27,115 nucleotides of DNA from JARKQH01 sp964631605 (GTDB lineage: Bacteria; Verrucomicrobiota; Verrucomicrobiia; Limisphaerales; UBA8199): positions 1 through 27,115 of the forward strand of contig CAZVYG010000073.1 in assembly GCA_964631605.1 (NCBI GenBank), read 5' to 3'. Under the pieces are notes generated by a model that saw nothing but the letters and a program-made list of their open reading frames with translations, made no database searches and was not told the DNA's origin. The translations under genes and the position numbers were made by a program. Below, piece after piece: positions 15,061 through 23,532 of this stretch (position 1 is its first letter; every line of letters begins with the position of its first letter).

Positions 15061-16614
15061 TCAACCCGCCCGCCGCTGGAATCCCTCCGCCATCGCCACG
15101 GCCTTTAACATCGCCTTGGCCTTGTTGACGGTTTCTTGATACTCCGCCTCGGGGGTCGAGTCCGTCACCCAGCCCCCGCCGGCCTGGACATACGCCCGGC
15201 CGCCCTGCAGCAGCGCCGTCCGGATCGTAATGCAGCAATCCAGATTGCCATTGAAGGAAAAGTAACCCACACATCCCCCATACGGCCCCCGCGTGGTCTG
15301 CTCCAGCTCCGCGATGATCTGCATCGCCCGTATCTTCGGCGCCCCGCTCAGCGTTCCCGCCGGAAATGTCGCCCGCATCAAGTCATACAGCGTCCGTTCC
15401 GCCGACAGCCGCCCCGTCACCTGCGACACAATGTGCATCACGTGGCTGTAACGCTCGATGACCATCAAATCCCGAACCTGCACTGACCCGAAATCGCACA
15501 CCCGGCCCAGGTCGTTCCGCGCCAAATCCACCAGCATCACATGCTCCGCCCGCTCTTTCGGGTCCGCCAGCAATTCCGCCTCGAGCGCGGCGTCCTCCGC
15601 CGGGGTCGCCCCGCGCCGCCGCGTGCCGGCTATCGGCCGGATCTCGACCTCGCGATCTTCGCACCGCACATGAATCTCCGGCGAGGCGCCCACCAGCGCA
15701 AAGCCTTCCAGCTCGAGAAGGAACATGTAGGGCGAGGGATTCACCGACCGCACCGCGCGGTACACATCCACCGCCGACGCCGTCACACCCGTGGTGAACC
15801 GCTGTGACCCCACCACCTGGATGATGTCCCCCATGCGGATGTATTCCTTCGCCCGCCGGACATTCTCGTAAAACTTCTCGGGCGTCATGTTCGACTCAAA
15901 CCCGATCCCCGGCACTTCGGACGGCAGCGTCACCGGATGGTGTTCGCTGGGCTGCTCGAGCAATGACACCAGCCGCTCGATTTCCCCCACGGCCTCCTCG
16001 TATGCTTCCTCGGCCTGGCCCCCCTCCGGCACCACCGCGTTGACCAGCACGGTGATGGATTGCCCCACCCGGTCGAACACCAGCAACTCATCAGCGACTA
16101 GAAAATACATGACCGGCGTGCCCAGCTCGTCCGTCGCCGGACGCGGCACCACCGGCTCGATATCGTGAATGAACTCGTAGCCGATGAACCCAATCGCTCC
16201 GCCGGTAAACCGCGGCAAACCCGGAACCGTCACGGGACGAAACCGCGCCATCACTCGCTCCACCACCTCCAGCCCGTCGCGCACGGCCGGAACGGCCGCC
16301 GGTCCCTTCTCCGCTCCGGCGGCGCCCCCCGCTCCAACCACCCGATATCGCTCCAACACCCGCCCGTTTTCGACGACCTCGACCTCGTCCCTGATCTGCC
16401 GGATCACCGCTCGCGGATTGCACCCGACAAAGGAGTATCGCCCCAGATGCTCGCCGCCCTCCACCGACTCGAACAGGAAGGATTCGCCCTGCCCGCTGAG
16501 CTTGCGATACGCCGACAGCGGGGTTTCGATATCCGCCAGCAACCGGCGGGTGACGGGCACCAGGTTCCCCTGGGCAGTCAGGCGCTTGAATTCCTCAAGG
16601 GTGGGTGAATACAT
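15061..16614 (-). CDS. trpE: Anthranilate synthase component I
   Basis: Makes anthranilate from chorismate and ammonia (normally glutamine-derived through TrpG), the first step of tryptophan synthesis. At 517 aa it has the N-terminal Anth_synt_I_N domain (about 27-180) and the chorismate-binding domain (about 240-505). The Trp feedback motif is LFES (47-50), a variant of LLES. Catalytic-domain signatures include RPIAGTRRRG (326-335), LVDLARNDLGRVC (361-373), FPAGTLSGAPKIRAM (417-431) and DSTPEAEYQET (485-495). These favour TrpE over PabB, although PabB cannot be fully excluded from sequence. No trpG lies in the window. It follows the DUF5658-like membrane gene by 45 bp and is last in a minus-strand run that includes hisI and hisF. 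Confidence 0.93.
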   Translation of the reverse strand: MYSPTLEEFKRLTAQGNLVPVTRRLLADIETPLSAYRKLSGQGESFLFESVEGGEHLGRYSFVGCNPRAVIRQIRDEVEVVENGRVLERYRVVGAGGAAGAEKGPAAVPAVRDGLEVVERVMARFRPVTVPGLPRFTGGAIGFIGYEFIHDIEPVVPRPATDELGTPVMYFLVADELLVFDRVGQSITVLVNAVVPEGGQAEEAYEEAVGEIERLVSLLEQPSEHHPVTLPSEVPGIGFESNMTPEKFYENVRRAKEYIRMGDIIQVVGSQRFTTGVTASAVDVYRAVRSVNPSPYMFLLELEGFALVGASPEIHVRCEDREVEIRPIAGTRRRGATPAEDAALEAELLADPKERAEHVMLVDLARNDLGRVCDFGSVQVRDLMVIERYSHVMHIVSQVTGRLSAERTLYDLMRATFPAGTLSGAPKIRAMQIIAELEQTTRGPYGGCVGYFSFNGNLDCCITIRTALLQGGRAYVQAGGGWVTDSTPEAEYQETVNKAKAMLKAVAMAEGFQRRAG

Positions 16615-16627
16615 GAATGCAGATGAA

Positions 16628-16657
16628 ATTGCGGCCCGGCGTCAGCCTTTGGGTCAA
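16628..16657 (-). promoter_or_regulatory. Possible internal promoter of trpE
   Basis: On the minus strand TTGACC (16657-16652) begins 2 nt after the upstream stop codon. An 18-bp spacer leads to CGCAAT (16633-16628), a weak -10, and the ATG follows after 13 nt. I see no Trp-codon leader peptide or attenuator. Confidence 0.35.
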
Positions 16658-16659
16658 CC

Positions 16660-17316
16660 TTATTTACCTCCCGGCGGGATCACCTCGCCGCCACAGATCG
16701 AAGCCATCCCTTTGCCCGGCTCCGCCTCACCCGAGCCGGTGGGTGGGGAGCGCAGCCAAACCGAATCCAGTGTCACCCGCCGCAACCCGGCCCGGCGCAG
16801 CCGCCACACTCCCAGCAGCGTAAACAACGCCACCGCCGCCGCGTAGGCGATGATCCCCAGCCCAATGCCCAACGGCACCAGGTGCGGCCGCGTCACCGCC
16901 TGGCTGAAATAAATCAGACCCGCCCCCACCGCCGCCGTCAGCAGCGTGTTGCCCGCCAAACAAAACAAATACAGCGTGATCCGCGTCTCCTGCAACCGCT
17001 CGACATACCATTCCCGATACACCTGCTCGCCCAGCGACCGCATCAGCCACGCCGATTGAAAATTCCGCGCGGCCACCAGCAGGCTCGTGGTGCTGATCAC
17101 CACCGCCGGCAGCGGCCAGAACGCGAACGCAAAACACAACACCAGGTTGATGGGAATCCCCCACTTCCACCCCAGCCGTTTCGCGATCGGGTTCCCCTCC
17201 AGCACCATGTTCGGCGTCGCGATCCACGTGCTCAAAAAATCCATCCCCCGCGCCACTGCCAGCAGCACGAACAACAACCCGTAAGTCTGGGTCCCGAATG
17301 GAACAAAATCCTCCAT
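16660..17316 (-). CDS. Multi-pass membrane protein, DUF5658-like
   Basis: A 218-aa inner-membrane protein of unknown function. Hydrophobic segments lie at about 11-24, 53-83 (one long or two short), 113-138 and 146-170. The start of the protein, MDFLSTW followed by EGNPIAKRLGW (25-50), resembles the D-x-x-TT ... E-x-NP pattern of DUF5658. The C-terminal 45 residues are polar and probably cytoplasmic. Its start overlaps the hisI stop (TGATG), which indicates translational coupling. The chosen start is that ATG at 17316; an open frame extends further upstream into hisI but makes no sense there. Nothing links it biochemically to histidine synthesis. Confidence 0.75.
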   Translation of the reverse strand: MEDFVPFGTQTYGLLFVLLAVARGMDFLSTWIATPNMVLEGNPIAKRLGWKWGIPINLVLCFAFAFWPLPAVVISTTSLLVAARNFQSAWLMRSLGEQVYREWYVERLQETRITLYLFCLAGNTLLTAAVGAGLIYFSQAVTRPHLVPLGIGLGIIAYAAAVALFTLLGVWRLRRAGLRRVTLDSVWLRSPPTGSGEAEPGKGMASICGGEVIPPGGK

Positions 17317-17705
17317 CACTTCCGGCCGTAAATCTGCTCTGGTGTCTCCAACTGCGCTTCGGTCACCCGGTACCCTGCCCCGCCATCCGTCACCGAGCGG
17401 AAAAAGCACGACTGGTAGCCCTCATGGCACGCCGCCCCAATCTGCTCCACCTGGATCAGCAACGTGTCCCCGTCGCAATCAAAGGCCACGTCCTTGACCG
17501 TCTGCGTGTGCCCGCTGGATTCGCCTTTCATCCAGAACTTCTGCCGCGACCGGCTCCAAAAATGCGTCTTGCCCGTCTCGAGCGTCTTCTCCAGCGACGC
17601 CCGGTTCATCCACGCCATCATCAGCACCCGCCCCGTCTTCTGCTCCTGGATGATCGCCGGAATCAATCCCTGCGCGTCAAATTTCAATTTGTCGTAAAAA
17701 CTCAT
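17316..17705 (-). CDS. hisI: Phosphoribosyl-AMP cyclohydrolase
   Basis: Third step of histidine synthesis: opens the adenine ring of PR-AMP. At 129 aa it is the single-domain enzyme, not the HisIE fusion. FWSRSRQKFWMKGESSGH (49-66) and DCDGD (76-80) are diagnostic. Zinc ligands Cys77, Cys93 and Cys100 and Mg ligands Asp76, Asp78 and Asp80 are all present. The pyrophosphohydrolase HisE is not in the window and must be encoded elsewhere. It lies 152 bp downstream of hisF on the same strand; the downstream membrane gene overlaps its stop codon. Confidence 0.95.
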   Translation of the reverse strand: MSFYDKLKFDAQGLIPAIIQEQKTGRVLMMAWMNRASLEKTLETGKTHFWSRSRQKFWMKGESSGHTQTVKDVAFDCDGDTLLIQVEQIGAACHEGYQSCFFRSVTDGGAGYRVTEAQLETPEQIYGRK

Positions 17706-17857
17706 AAAGCCAAATGTGAACCGAACTGACTTTACCAGATGAGCCTCGCATCACCATGAAAAAATGAATGCGCCGCGCTGTTCTCCGATCGTGCCGCGGA
17801 TTGGGTGTCTCCGCTCAGCGGTATCACCCCCCGCCGGCCTCAACGCCCGTCGCCGGC

Positions 17858-18634
17858 TCAAGTCAGCCGAACCGGGATGCCACGCCCCGCGAGGTACTCC
17901 TTGACCTGGCCGACAGTGTAATTGCCGAAATGAAAAATGCTGGCGGCCAGAACCGCCTCGGCCTTCCCCTCGAGCAACACCTCCGCCAAATGTTCCAGCG
18001 AGCCCGCACCCCCGCTCGCCACCACCGGCACCGGCAACGCCTCGCTCAACCGTCGCGTGATCACCAGGTCAAATCCCGCCCGCGTCCCATCCGCGTCAAT
18101 GCTGTTCAGCACGATCTCGCCCGCCCCCAAACTGACCGCGCGCCGCGCCCACTCGAGCGTTTCCAACCCGGTGGCCTTCCTTCCCCCGTGCGAGAAGACC
18201 TCCCAACGGTCCGGCCCCACTTTCTTCGTGTCAATCGAAACCACAATGCACTGGCTCCCAAACTTCTCCGCCCCCGCCCGAATCAGGTCCGGGTTCGCCA
18301 GCGCGGCGGAGTTGATGCTGATCTTGTCCGCCCCCGCCCGCAACATGGTGTACATGTCCTCGACAGACCGGATTCCGCCTCCCACCGTCAAGGGCATGAA
18401 ACACTGGTCGGCGGTTCGCTCGATCACCTCCACCATGGTCGCCCGCCCGTGCGCGCTGGCCGTAATATCGAAAAACACCATTTCATCGGCGCCCTGCTCA
18501 TTGTAGCGGAGCGCCAATTCCACAGGGTCGCCGACGTTGCGCAGCTCGCCGGCTTCCGCCCGGCCAAACCGCACGCCCCGGGTAACCTGTCCGCCATGCA
18601 CGTCCAGGCAGGGGATGACTCGCTTTGCAATCAC
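17858..18634 (-). CDS. hisF: Imidazole glycerol phosphate synthase subunit HisF
   Basis: The cyclase subunit that, with HisH, makes imidazole glycerol phosphate and AICAR, the latter feeding back to purine synthesis. A 258-aa (betaalpha)8 barrel with catalytic Asp11 (IPCLDVHGG) and Asp135 (VSIDTKK), GGGIRS (85-90) and the GGRKATGLETLEW segment (150-162). The start is a GTG at 18634; no upstream ATG gives a better N-terminus, and the GTG lies 8 nt after a good -10 box. hisH is not adjacent. hisI follows after a 152-bp gap with no clear terminator. Confidence 0.96.
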   Translation of the reverse strand: MIAKRVIPCLDVHGGQVTRGVRFGRAEAGELRNVGDPVELALRYNEQGADEMVFFDITASAHGRATMVEVIERTADQCFMPLTVGGGIRSVEDMYTMLRAGADKISINSAALANPDLIRAGAEKFGSQCIVVSIDTKKVGPDRWEVFSHGGRKATGLETLEWARRAVSLGAGEIVLNSIDADGTRAGFDLVITRRLSEALPVPVVASGGAGSLEHLAEVLLEGKAEAVLAASIFHFGNYTVGQVKEYLAGRGIPVRLT

Positions 18635-18642
18635 GAGGGAAG

Positions 18643-18671
18643 ATTCAACCCGGTCCCGCCGCCTGAATCAA
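18643..18671 (-). promoter_or_regulatory. Sigma70-like promoter of hisF
   Basis: On the minus strand TTGATT (18671-18666) and TTGAAT (18648-18643) are separated by exactly 17 bp. The GTG start follows after 8 nt, so the transcript should be leaderless or nearly so. Confidence 0.55.
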
Positions 18672-18719
18672 CACAATCCGACCCCGCCCGGGGCGGGTGC
18701 ACCGCCACGAGACGCGAAT

Positions 18720-19100
18720 CTACTTGTCCCGCCGGTAGTTCTCCAAGGTCTGGATGGCCTTGGGATCGCCCTTGGTCTGGGCTTCCTGCAGGAGGCTGTT
18801 GACCGTCAGCGTCGCCCCGCCGACAACCCGCAGTTGGTCCTTGGAAAGCCCCGGCCGGGTGGCCAGGGCCTGGAGAGCGGCAAACGCTTTCGGGTAGTCG
18901 TGCGCCCGCACCAGGGCGACGACCTGGCTGGCCTGCGTTTTGGCCTCGGGTTTGGCTTGCGCGAACGCGGTCTCCAGCGCGGCGGGCAGTTCCGCCACCG
19001 GGATCGGGTCGGGAGGCGGCTCGGTTCGGTTGCAGGCGGCAGCCAGCCCGAGCACCAATAGCAAGGCGCAAACAAGCCGATTCAGGCGAAGTGACTTCAT
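18720..19100 (-). CDS. Small lipoprotein of unknown function
   Basis: A 126-aa predicted lipoprotein: basic N-terminus, hydrophobic stretch and lipobox GLAAAC (18-23, Cys23). The mature part is short, Ala-rich and helical, with no domain I recognise. Its sequence (ALETAFAQAKPEA onward, and FAALQALATRPGL) looks like a small helical bundle or a single TPR-like hairpin pair. The gene starts 20 bp after the pseudopilin stop and is probably co-transcribed with it. Confidence 0.75.
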   Translation of the reverse strand: MKSLRLNRLVCALLLVLGLAAACNRTEPPPDPIPVAELPAALETAFAQAKPEAKTQASQVVALVRAHDYPKAFAALQALATRPGLSKDQLRVVGGATLTVNSLLQEAQTKGDPKAIQTLENYRRDK

Positions 19101-19120
19101 ACGGGGTGATTCACGGGGGA

Positions 19121-19975
19121 CTATTCCACAGGGTTGATCGGGTTCACGCCAATATAGTGCCGATAGTCAATACCCACCTTGAGGCCGGTGTACCGGATGC
19201 GCGAAACGTGGCCGTCCACCCAGACCGTCTGGCAGCCCTTGCTGTGCCGATACCACTCGAGGTCGAAAGGGTGCCCGCCGTACAACGGGGCCAGGCCGCC
19301 ATACGGCGGCGGCGTGCCAATCCATTGCGTCAGAATCTGGCGCGCCCCGGGAAACAGCCCGAGACTGTCCTCCGGCCCCTCCATCCGCGACTCGGCCGCG
19401 TCCTGGCAGAAAATCGTCCGGGACGGATTCTGGTAGGTGGTGACTTTCTTGATCGAGGTGGGCTCGCTGGCGCCGGTGGGATCGGGATAGCCGGAATTGA
19501 GCAGCAAGTAATTGTGAATTCCATAGCACGAATTCAGCCACCAATCCGTCGGGAATCGCCGGCCATCCTCGCGCCACTCGTCCACATACTTCGCGCTGGG
19601 GCAGCGGAACAAGCGCCGGGCCTTGCCGAAGTAATCCAAATAACCGAGCGCCCAATAGGCCGACGGATGGGTCGGCGCCAGCAATACGTCGGAGATCGGG
19701 TTCAGCATCCATTGCCCGTCGTTGGGAATCGTCCGGTCGGGCTTGATCCAGTAGGTATCCTTGTGGTCCTCCGCGTACATGGTGGCCGCGGTGCCAATCT
19801 GCTTGAGATTGCTCAGGCATTGCGCGGCTTTCGCCTTCTCCTTGGCCTTGCCCAGCGCCGGCAAAAGCATGCTGGCCAAAATCGCAATGATCGCGATCAC
19901 CACCAGCAGTTCGATCAAGGTGAAACCCCGCCGCCCCAGCCCGGGTCGTCCCGTTGTTAACGCTTGTGAATTCAT
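19121..19975 (-). CDS. Type II secretion/pilus-like pseudopilin with H-X9-DG motif
   Basis: A 284-aa protein with a type IV prepilin leader. GRRG|FTLIELLVVIAIIAILA gives cleavage after Gly17 by PilD-type peptidase and the conserved Glu at +5 (Glu22). The globular part is of the DUF1559-like class found in many copies in Planctomycetota and Verrucomicrobiota, and it carries the H-X9-DG signature near its end (His, nine residues, then DG in VWVDGHVSRI). It is expected in the inner membrane or a pseudopilus. The function of this expanded family is not established. The frame opens at 20017; the ATG at 19975 gives a normal leader length. It heads the minus-strand run with the small lipoprotein. 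Confidence 0.88.
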   Translation of the reverse strand: MNSQALTTGRPGLGRRGFTLIELLVVIAIIAILASMLLPALGKAKEKAKAAQCLSNLKQIGTAATMYAEDHKDTYWIKPDRTIPNDGQWMLNPISDVLLAPTHPSAYWALGYLDYFGKARRLFRCPSAKYVDEWREDGRRFPTDWWLNSCYGIHNYLLLNSGYPDPTGASEPTSIKKVTTYQNPSRTIFCQDAAESRMEGPEDSLGLFPGARQILTQWIGTPPPYGGLAPLYGGHPFDLEWYRHSKGCQTVWVDGHVSRIRYTGLKVGIDYRHYIGVNPINPVE

Positions 19976-19988
19976 TAAAGCCAGTCTT

Positions 19989-20017
19989 ATTGCATGTCTT
20001 CCTGGACGAATATCCAA
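19989..20017 (-). promoter_or_regulatory. Promoter candidate of the pseudopilin gene
   Basis: On the minus strand TTGGAT (20017-20012), a 17-bp spacer and TGCAAT (19994-19989), then 13 nt to the ATG at 19975. The remaining intergenic DNA up to 20239 shows no gene, repeat or RNA. Confidence 0.5.
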
Positions 20018-20239
20018 CGCGAGAGCCGGTGCCTCAAGTCACATTCCATTCCCCGGGACCAACCCCCCGGACGCAGCTCCCCCTCGCCCGACCACTCTTC
20101 GCCCCGCACGGCCTAATACGCATGCCGGTGAAGCGGCCCCCAGTCGGCAAGACTCGCATCCGCAAGGTCCGCCCCAACCGGCCCGGGACGGCGCGCCGCT
20201 CGTCGCGGGACCGCCCCGGCGATTGATGCCCATGCGACT

Positions 20240-22153
20240 CTACTGCCGCACTCTAAAGAACTGGTTTCCGCTGGGCGCTGCGACGGTGTGCGGATGCGCC
20301 GCCCCCGTGACGGGTGCCCAGGGACCGGTCAACGTTGGCGCGCTTTCGAGAACCGTCCCCGTCCAATCAATGACAATATTGTTGCCGGAGCGGGAGGCCT
20401 TGATGGCGCCGGGAATCTTGGCGGCCGTTGGCGCGCCCAGCGCGGCGATCGCCGCGTCGGTCATCCGACCGTTGCGCACCTGGACGCTGCTGACGTAAAC
20501 AGTCCCCACTTCCCCGTCTTCATCCGCGAACAAGAGCGCCGCGGGCCCGAGCGACCATCGCATGTCCACACTGCCGCCGTCCAAAACATTGGTGCTGGCC
20601 GAGAGGTACTGGACCAGGTGCGGGCCCAGGGGAGCGGCCCCCTTGGGCGCAGCCACAACGTTGGTGCCGTCAATGTACTTGCCGAGCTCGCGTTTCGTTA
20701 GATCGAAGGTAAAGACAATCCGATGCCACGCATCCAGCGACAATTCGCCGTCGTAAGTCTGGCTGATGCCGAGGGCGTTGGGCCCGTTGACAAACAGGTC
20801 CGAATCGTTGGTGTTGGCCAAATCGGTCTGCCACAGAGCCCGATAGAATCCGGAACTCCAGGACGGATAGAGCACGTCCATGATGAGTGTGTATTGATTG
20901 ACGCGGTTGCCTCCGCCGTTGGGACTGATGCCGTGCGTGAGGATGAACCCGTTCCAGTTGGTGTACCCGCTGGTGCTGGGGTTGCACAACATGACGTTGG
21001 CCGGCTGGCCCGCGATGTCGCTGATGCCAAACAGCGTGGTCGAGCCAAACTGGACATCCGCCTGCACGGTGGCGTCGGCGTACTGCAGCGGCTGGCCCAT
21101 CGTGGCCCGGAGGTCGCCCTGATTGAAGTCCCACTGGCCCGTCACCAACGCCAGCGGCGCCGGTTCAACCGTCAAAACCGCCGGCGGCGAGCTGGTGACC
21201 GTTTGCAGACCGTTGGCCACCACCACCGTGTAGCTGCCCGCGTCGGAAAGCTGGAGGTTTTGAAAACGCAGTTGCGGATTGGTCTGGCCCGCCACCGCCA
21301 CGCCGTTGCGATACCATTGATACGTCAAGGTGCCCGAGCCGACAGCCGCCGCGTTAAAGCAACTCGCCGCCATCTGCGCGGTTGCGGTTTGGTTGGTCGG
21401 CGTGACCGTGACGACGACATTGGTCAGAACGGGGATCGTGGTCGGGATGCCCGCGGCGGTCGGCTTGCCCAACGCGAAAATGTCGCCGGCCGTCAACGGC
21501 ACATCATGGATTTGAATGCTGTTCACAAACCCGGCGGCGGTCTCGCCGTCGTTGTCCGTAAACAGGAACGCGGTTGGGTCGAGCGACCAGCGTCCATCCA
21601 ACCCGTCCAGATTCTGCGCGCCCACTTCCACCCCATCAATAAATTTGCGCAAACGTGACGAAGGCAGGGCGAGGTCGAACACGAAGGCCACGCGGTGCCA
21701 CGTGTCCGGCAGGATGCTCCCGCTGTACGCCCCGGAGATGCCAATGCCGTTGGCTGTATTCACAAACAGGTCGCCGTCGTTGGCGTTGGCGGTGCTGGTC
21801 TGGAAAAGGCTGCGCCAAGTGCCCGAGCTGGCCGCCGGAAACATGATGTCCATGATCAGCGTGTACTGGTTCACATAACTGCCGCCGCCGTTGGGCGCAA
21901 TCCCATGGGTCATAACATAGCCCTGGGAAACTGTCGCTGCCGGGAAACCCATGACAATCGCGTTGCTCCCGCCAATGGTGGCGGTGGTGAAGGTGGTCAC
22001 CAATTCGGTGTCCCCGTAATAGGCCAGATCGGCGCCGACGGTGGCCGTCAGGTTGCTGCTGTTGAAGTCCCACTGGCCCGTGACCGTGGCGCGCGCCACG
22101 CCGGTACAGCCAAGAACCAAGGTGATGATCAGAGTAGTAATGGTGCGTTTCAT
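20240..22153 (-). CDS. Secreted two-LamG protein with Ig-like linker domain
   Basis: A 637-aa exported protein. Order: signal peptide (1-22), LamG-like domain 1 (23-236), Ig-like domain (about 243-330, recognised by LTYQWYRNGVAVAG and LSDAGSYTVVVANG), LamG-like domain 2 (337-582), and a short C-terminal module (583-637, GNNIVIDWTGT to QFFRVRQ). From family knowledge I associate that module with large verrucomicrobial secreted proteins. Both LamG copies share VNQYTLIMD, DLFVN, a WHR helix, IDG, a LLF/FLF strand with DGE, and a closing LG-P-AA-IP. LamG jelly rolls usually bind carbohydrate; no enzyme motif is visible. No PEP-CTERM anchor is present, so it should be released or held by the C-terminal module. 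It follows the PEP-CTERM LamG gene by 58 bp, probably in one transcript. Confidence 0.85.
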   Translation of the reverse strand: MKRTITTLIITLVLGCTGVARATVTGQWDFNSSNLTATVGADLAYYGDTELVTTFTTATIGGSNAIVMGFPAATVSQGYVMTHGIAPNGGGSYVNQYTLIMDIMFPAASSGTWRSLFQTSTANANDGDLFVNTANGIGISGAYSGSILPDTWHRVAFVFDLALPSSRLRKFIDGVEVGAQNLDGLDGRWSLDPTAFLFTDNDGETAAGFVNSIQIHDVPLTAGDIFALGKPTAAGIPTTIPVLTNVVVTVTPTNQTATAQMAASCFNAAAVGSGTLTYQWYRNGVAVAGQTNPQLRFQNLQLSDAGSYTVVVANGLQTVTSSPPAVLTVEPAPLALVTGQWDFNQGDLRATMGQPLQYADATVQADVQFGSTTLFGISDIAGQPANVMLCNPSTSGYTNWNGFILTHGISPNGGGNRVNQYTLIMDVLYPSWSSGFYRALWQTDLANTNDSDLFVNGPNALGISQTYDGELSLDAWHRIVFTFDLTKRELGKYIDGTNVVAAPKGAAPLGPHLVQYLSASTNVLDGGSVDMRWSLGPAALLFADEDGEVGTVYVSSVQVRNGRMTDAAIAALGAPTAAKIPGAIKASRSGNNIVIDWTGTVLESAPTLTGPWAPVTGAAHPHTVAAPSGNQFFRVRQ

Positions 22154-22211
22154 GCAGGGCTTGGATTAGTTGGTTTCGTGGCAATAGTCCATTGAAAATC
22201 GCGCGGGGGCT

Positions 22212-23039
22212 TTAACGACGACGCCAGCCTCGGCCAGCCAGCACCCCCAGGCCCGCCAACACCACCAGACCCGCCCCCGGTTCGGGAATCACCGGAATGC
22301 CCGCCGCCGAGGGCCCGCCCAGCATCGCAATCTGCGCCGCCGTCAGCGCAAAGTCGCAAAACTGCACGCTGTTGACGTAACCCGGCGCCGTCTCGCCGTC
22401 TTCGTCCGAGAAAATCCAGGATGGATTGCCCGTGTCAGCCGGCCACACGGCAAACCGCCCGCCCGGCGTGCCTGAGGGAGAATAGCCCGCAAACGCGCCG
22501 TCAATGTAGCTCATGTACCTTTGGCCCGAGTCCGCTTGTTCCAGGTCCACGACCAGGGCAATGCGATGCCACGCGTCCGGTGTCAGGTTGCCGTTGTAGG
22601 CTCCCTGGATGCCGAGGCCGTTGCTCGGGTTTACAAACCAGTCTGCGTCATTACTATTGGCCGCCGAAGTCTGGAACAGCGCCCGATACCCGGTCGAGCT
22701 GGCGGGAAAGAGGATGTCCATGATCAGCGTGTACTGATTCACGTCCGCCGTGCTGCCGTTGGCCGCCGCATTCGGGAACATCTTGTAACCGTCCGCCGAG
22801 CTCGGCATGGCGGGGAATCTCATAATCTGCGCCACCTGGCCGCCGATATCCGGCACGCCCAGCGATGTCGTCGTGCCAAAAACCGACTGCGAAACCGCTA
22901 TGCCTTGCGGCTCAAGCGCCACGCCGATGGACGCCGAAAAGTCACCATTAAATTCCCACTGGCCGGTCACGCCGGCGTGTGACGAAATGCCCAGGCCGAG
23001 CGCCAGGGCGACACTAATTGAAGCAAGGAGGGTTTTCAT
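22212..23039 (-). CDS. PEP-CTERM anchored LamG-like protein
   Basis: A 275-aa exported protein: signal peptide (1-22), one LamG-like domain (23-248) and a PEP-CTERM signal (PEP at 252-254, hydrophobic helix, tail RGWRRR). The domain is the same lineage-specific version as in the two neighbouring genes, with VNQYTLIMDILFP, DADWFVN, DAWHRIALVVDLEQ, IDG, EDGE and a GYVNSVQF strand. It is the minimal, surface-anchored member of the local family. The upstream region holds a perfect 16-bp inverted repeat at 23082-23097. No Shine-Dalgarno sequence precedes the ATG. Confidence 0.87.
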   Translation of the reverse strand: MKTLLASISVALALGLGISSHAGVTGQWEFNGDFSASIGVALEPQGIAVSQSVFGTTTSLGVPDIGGQVAQIMRFPAMPSSADGYKMFPNAAANGSTADVNQYTLIMDILFPASSTGYRALFQTSAANSNDADWFVNPSNGLGIQGAYNGNLTPDAWHRIALVVDLEQADSGQRYMSYIDGAFAGYSPSGTPGGRFAVWPADTGNPSWIFSDEDGETAPGYVNSVQFCDFALTAAQIAMLGGPSAAGIPVIPEPGAGLVVLAGLGVLAGRGWRRR

Positions 23040-23081
23040 AATAATTGTTTCAGGGGGTGTGGTTTGCTGCCTTCGGATACC

Positions 23082-23097
23082 GAATATTACGATATTC
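23082..23097. promoter_or_regulatory. Perfect inverted repeat, operator candidate
   Basis: GAATAT-TACG-ATATTC, 6-bp arms and a 4-bp centre, lies 43 bp upstream of the PEP-CTERM LamG start in an AT-rich patch within GC-rich DNA. The size and symmetry fit a dimeric HTH regulator site. The nearby LuxR-type regulator is a candidate binder; I found no second copy upstream of the other LamG genes. Confidence 0.45.
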
Positions 23098-23491
23098 TTT
23101 CTTGGCGCCGCAGCGGCGTTGGCAACCTAAATAATCTGATTTTCAGGCTCCGTGTCGGCGAGGTGGACCGCTTGCGGCAGGCCCCTTCCCAGGGGCCGCC
23201 TGCAACCAATCCCGATTCCTCGCATGTTGTCACACGAAACCAGCTTTTTGTGCAGACCATTATGCCGGATAGCCTTAGGTCGTAACAATGGCCATTTTGG
23301 GCCAGAAAACGCCCCGCCGCCCCTTGCCCGTTTCCAAGCGGCCCAATGGAACTCTGAACGCGCTTGGTGGTGACTTCGCCAAATCGAGGGCGGGGCATTC
23401 CTGTCCACCCAACCAGCAGAACCCCAACCATGCGGACCGGAATGGCGGCCGGGCCCAGAGTCACCCGCTCCCCCTCCGCAGGTGCCGGTCA
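23098..23491. other. Intergenic region upstream of the regulator
   Basis: About 400 bp between divergent genes. Short frames here, including one continuing in frame into the regulator from 23482, lack protein character. I see no RNA gene, repeat or terminator. The regulator promoter begins at 23492. Confidence 0.5.
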
Positions 23492-23519
23492 TTGACAACC
23501 GCCCCCCTGTCTTGATAGC
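23492..23519 (+). promoter_or_regulatory. Promoter candidate of the island regulator
   Basis: A perfect TTGACA (23492-23497), a 16-bp spacer and a weak -10 (GATAGC, 23514-23519), then 13 nt to the ATG at 23533. It lies downstream of the alternative GTG start at 23482, which supports the ATG. Confidence 0.5.
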
Positions 23520-23532
23520 CCATCTGACGGAT

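Noticed and set aside
23482..23532. Upstream GTG start adding 17 residues to the regulator
   Set aside because: It lies before a perfect TTGACA box, the added residues have no domain role, and the ATG at 23533 has promoter geometry seen at other genes.
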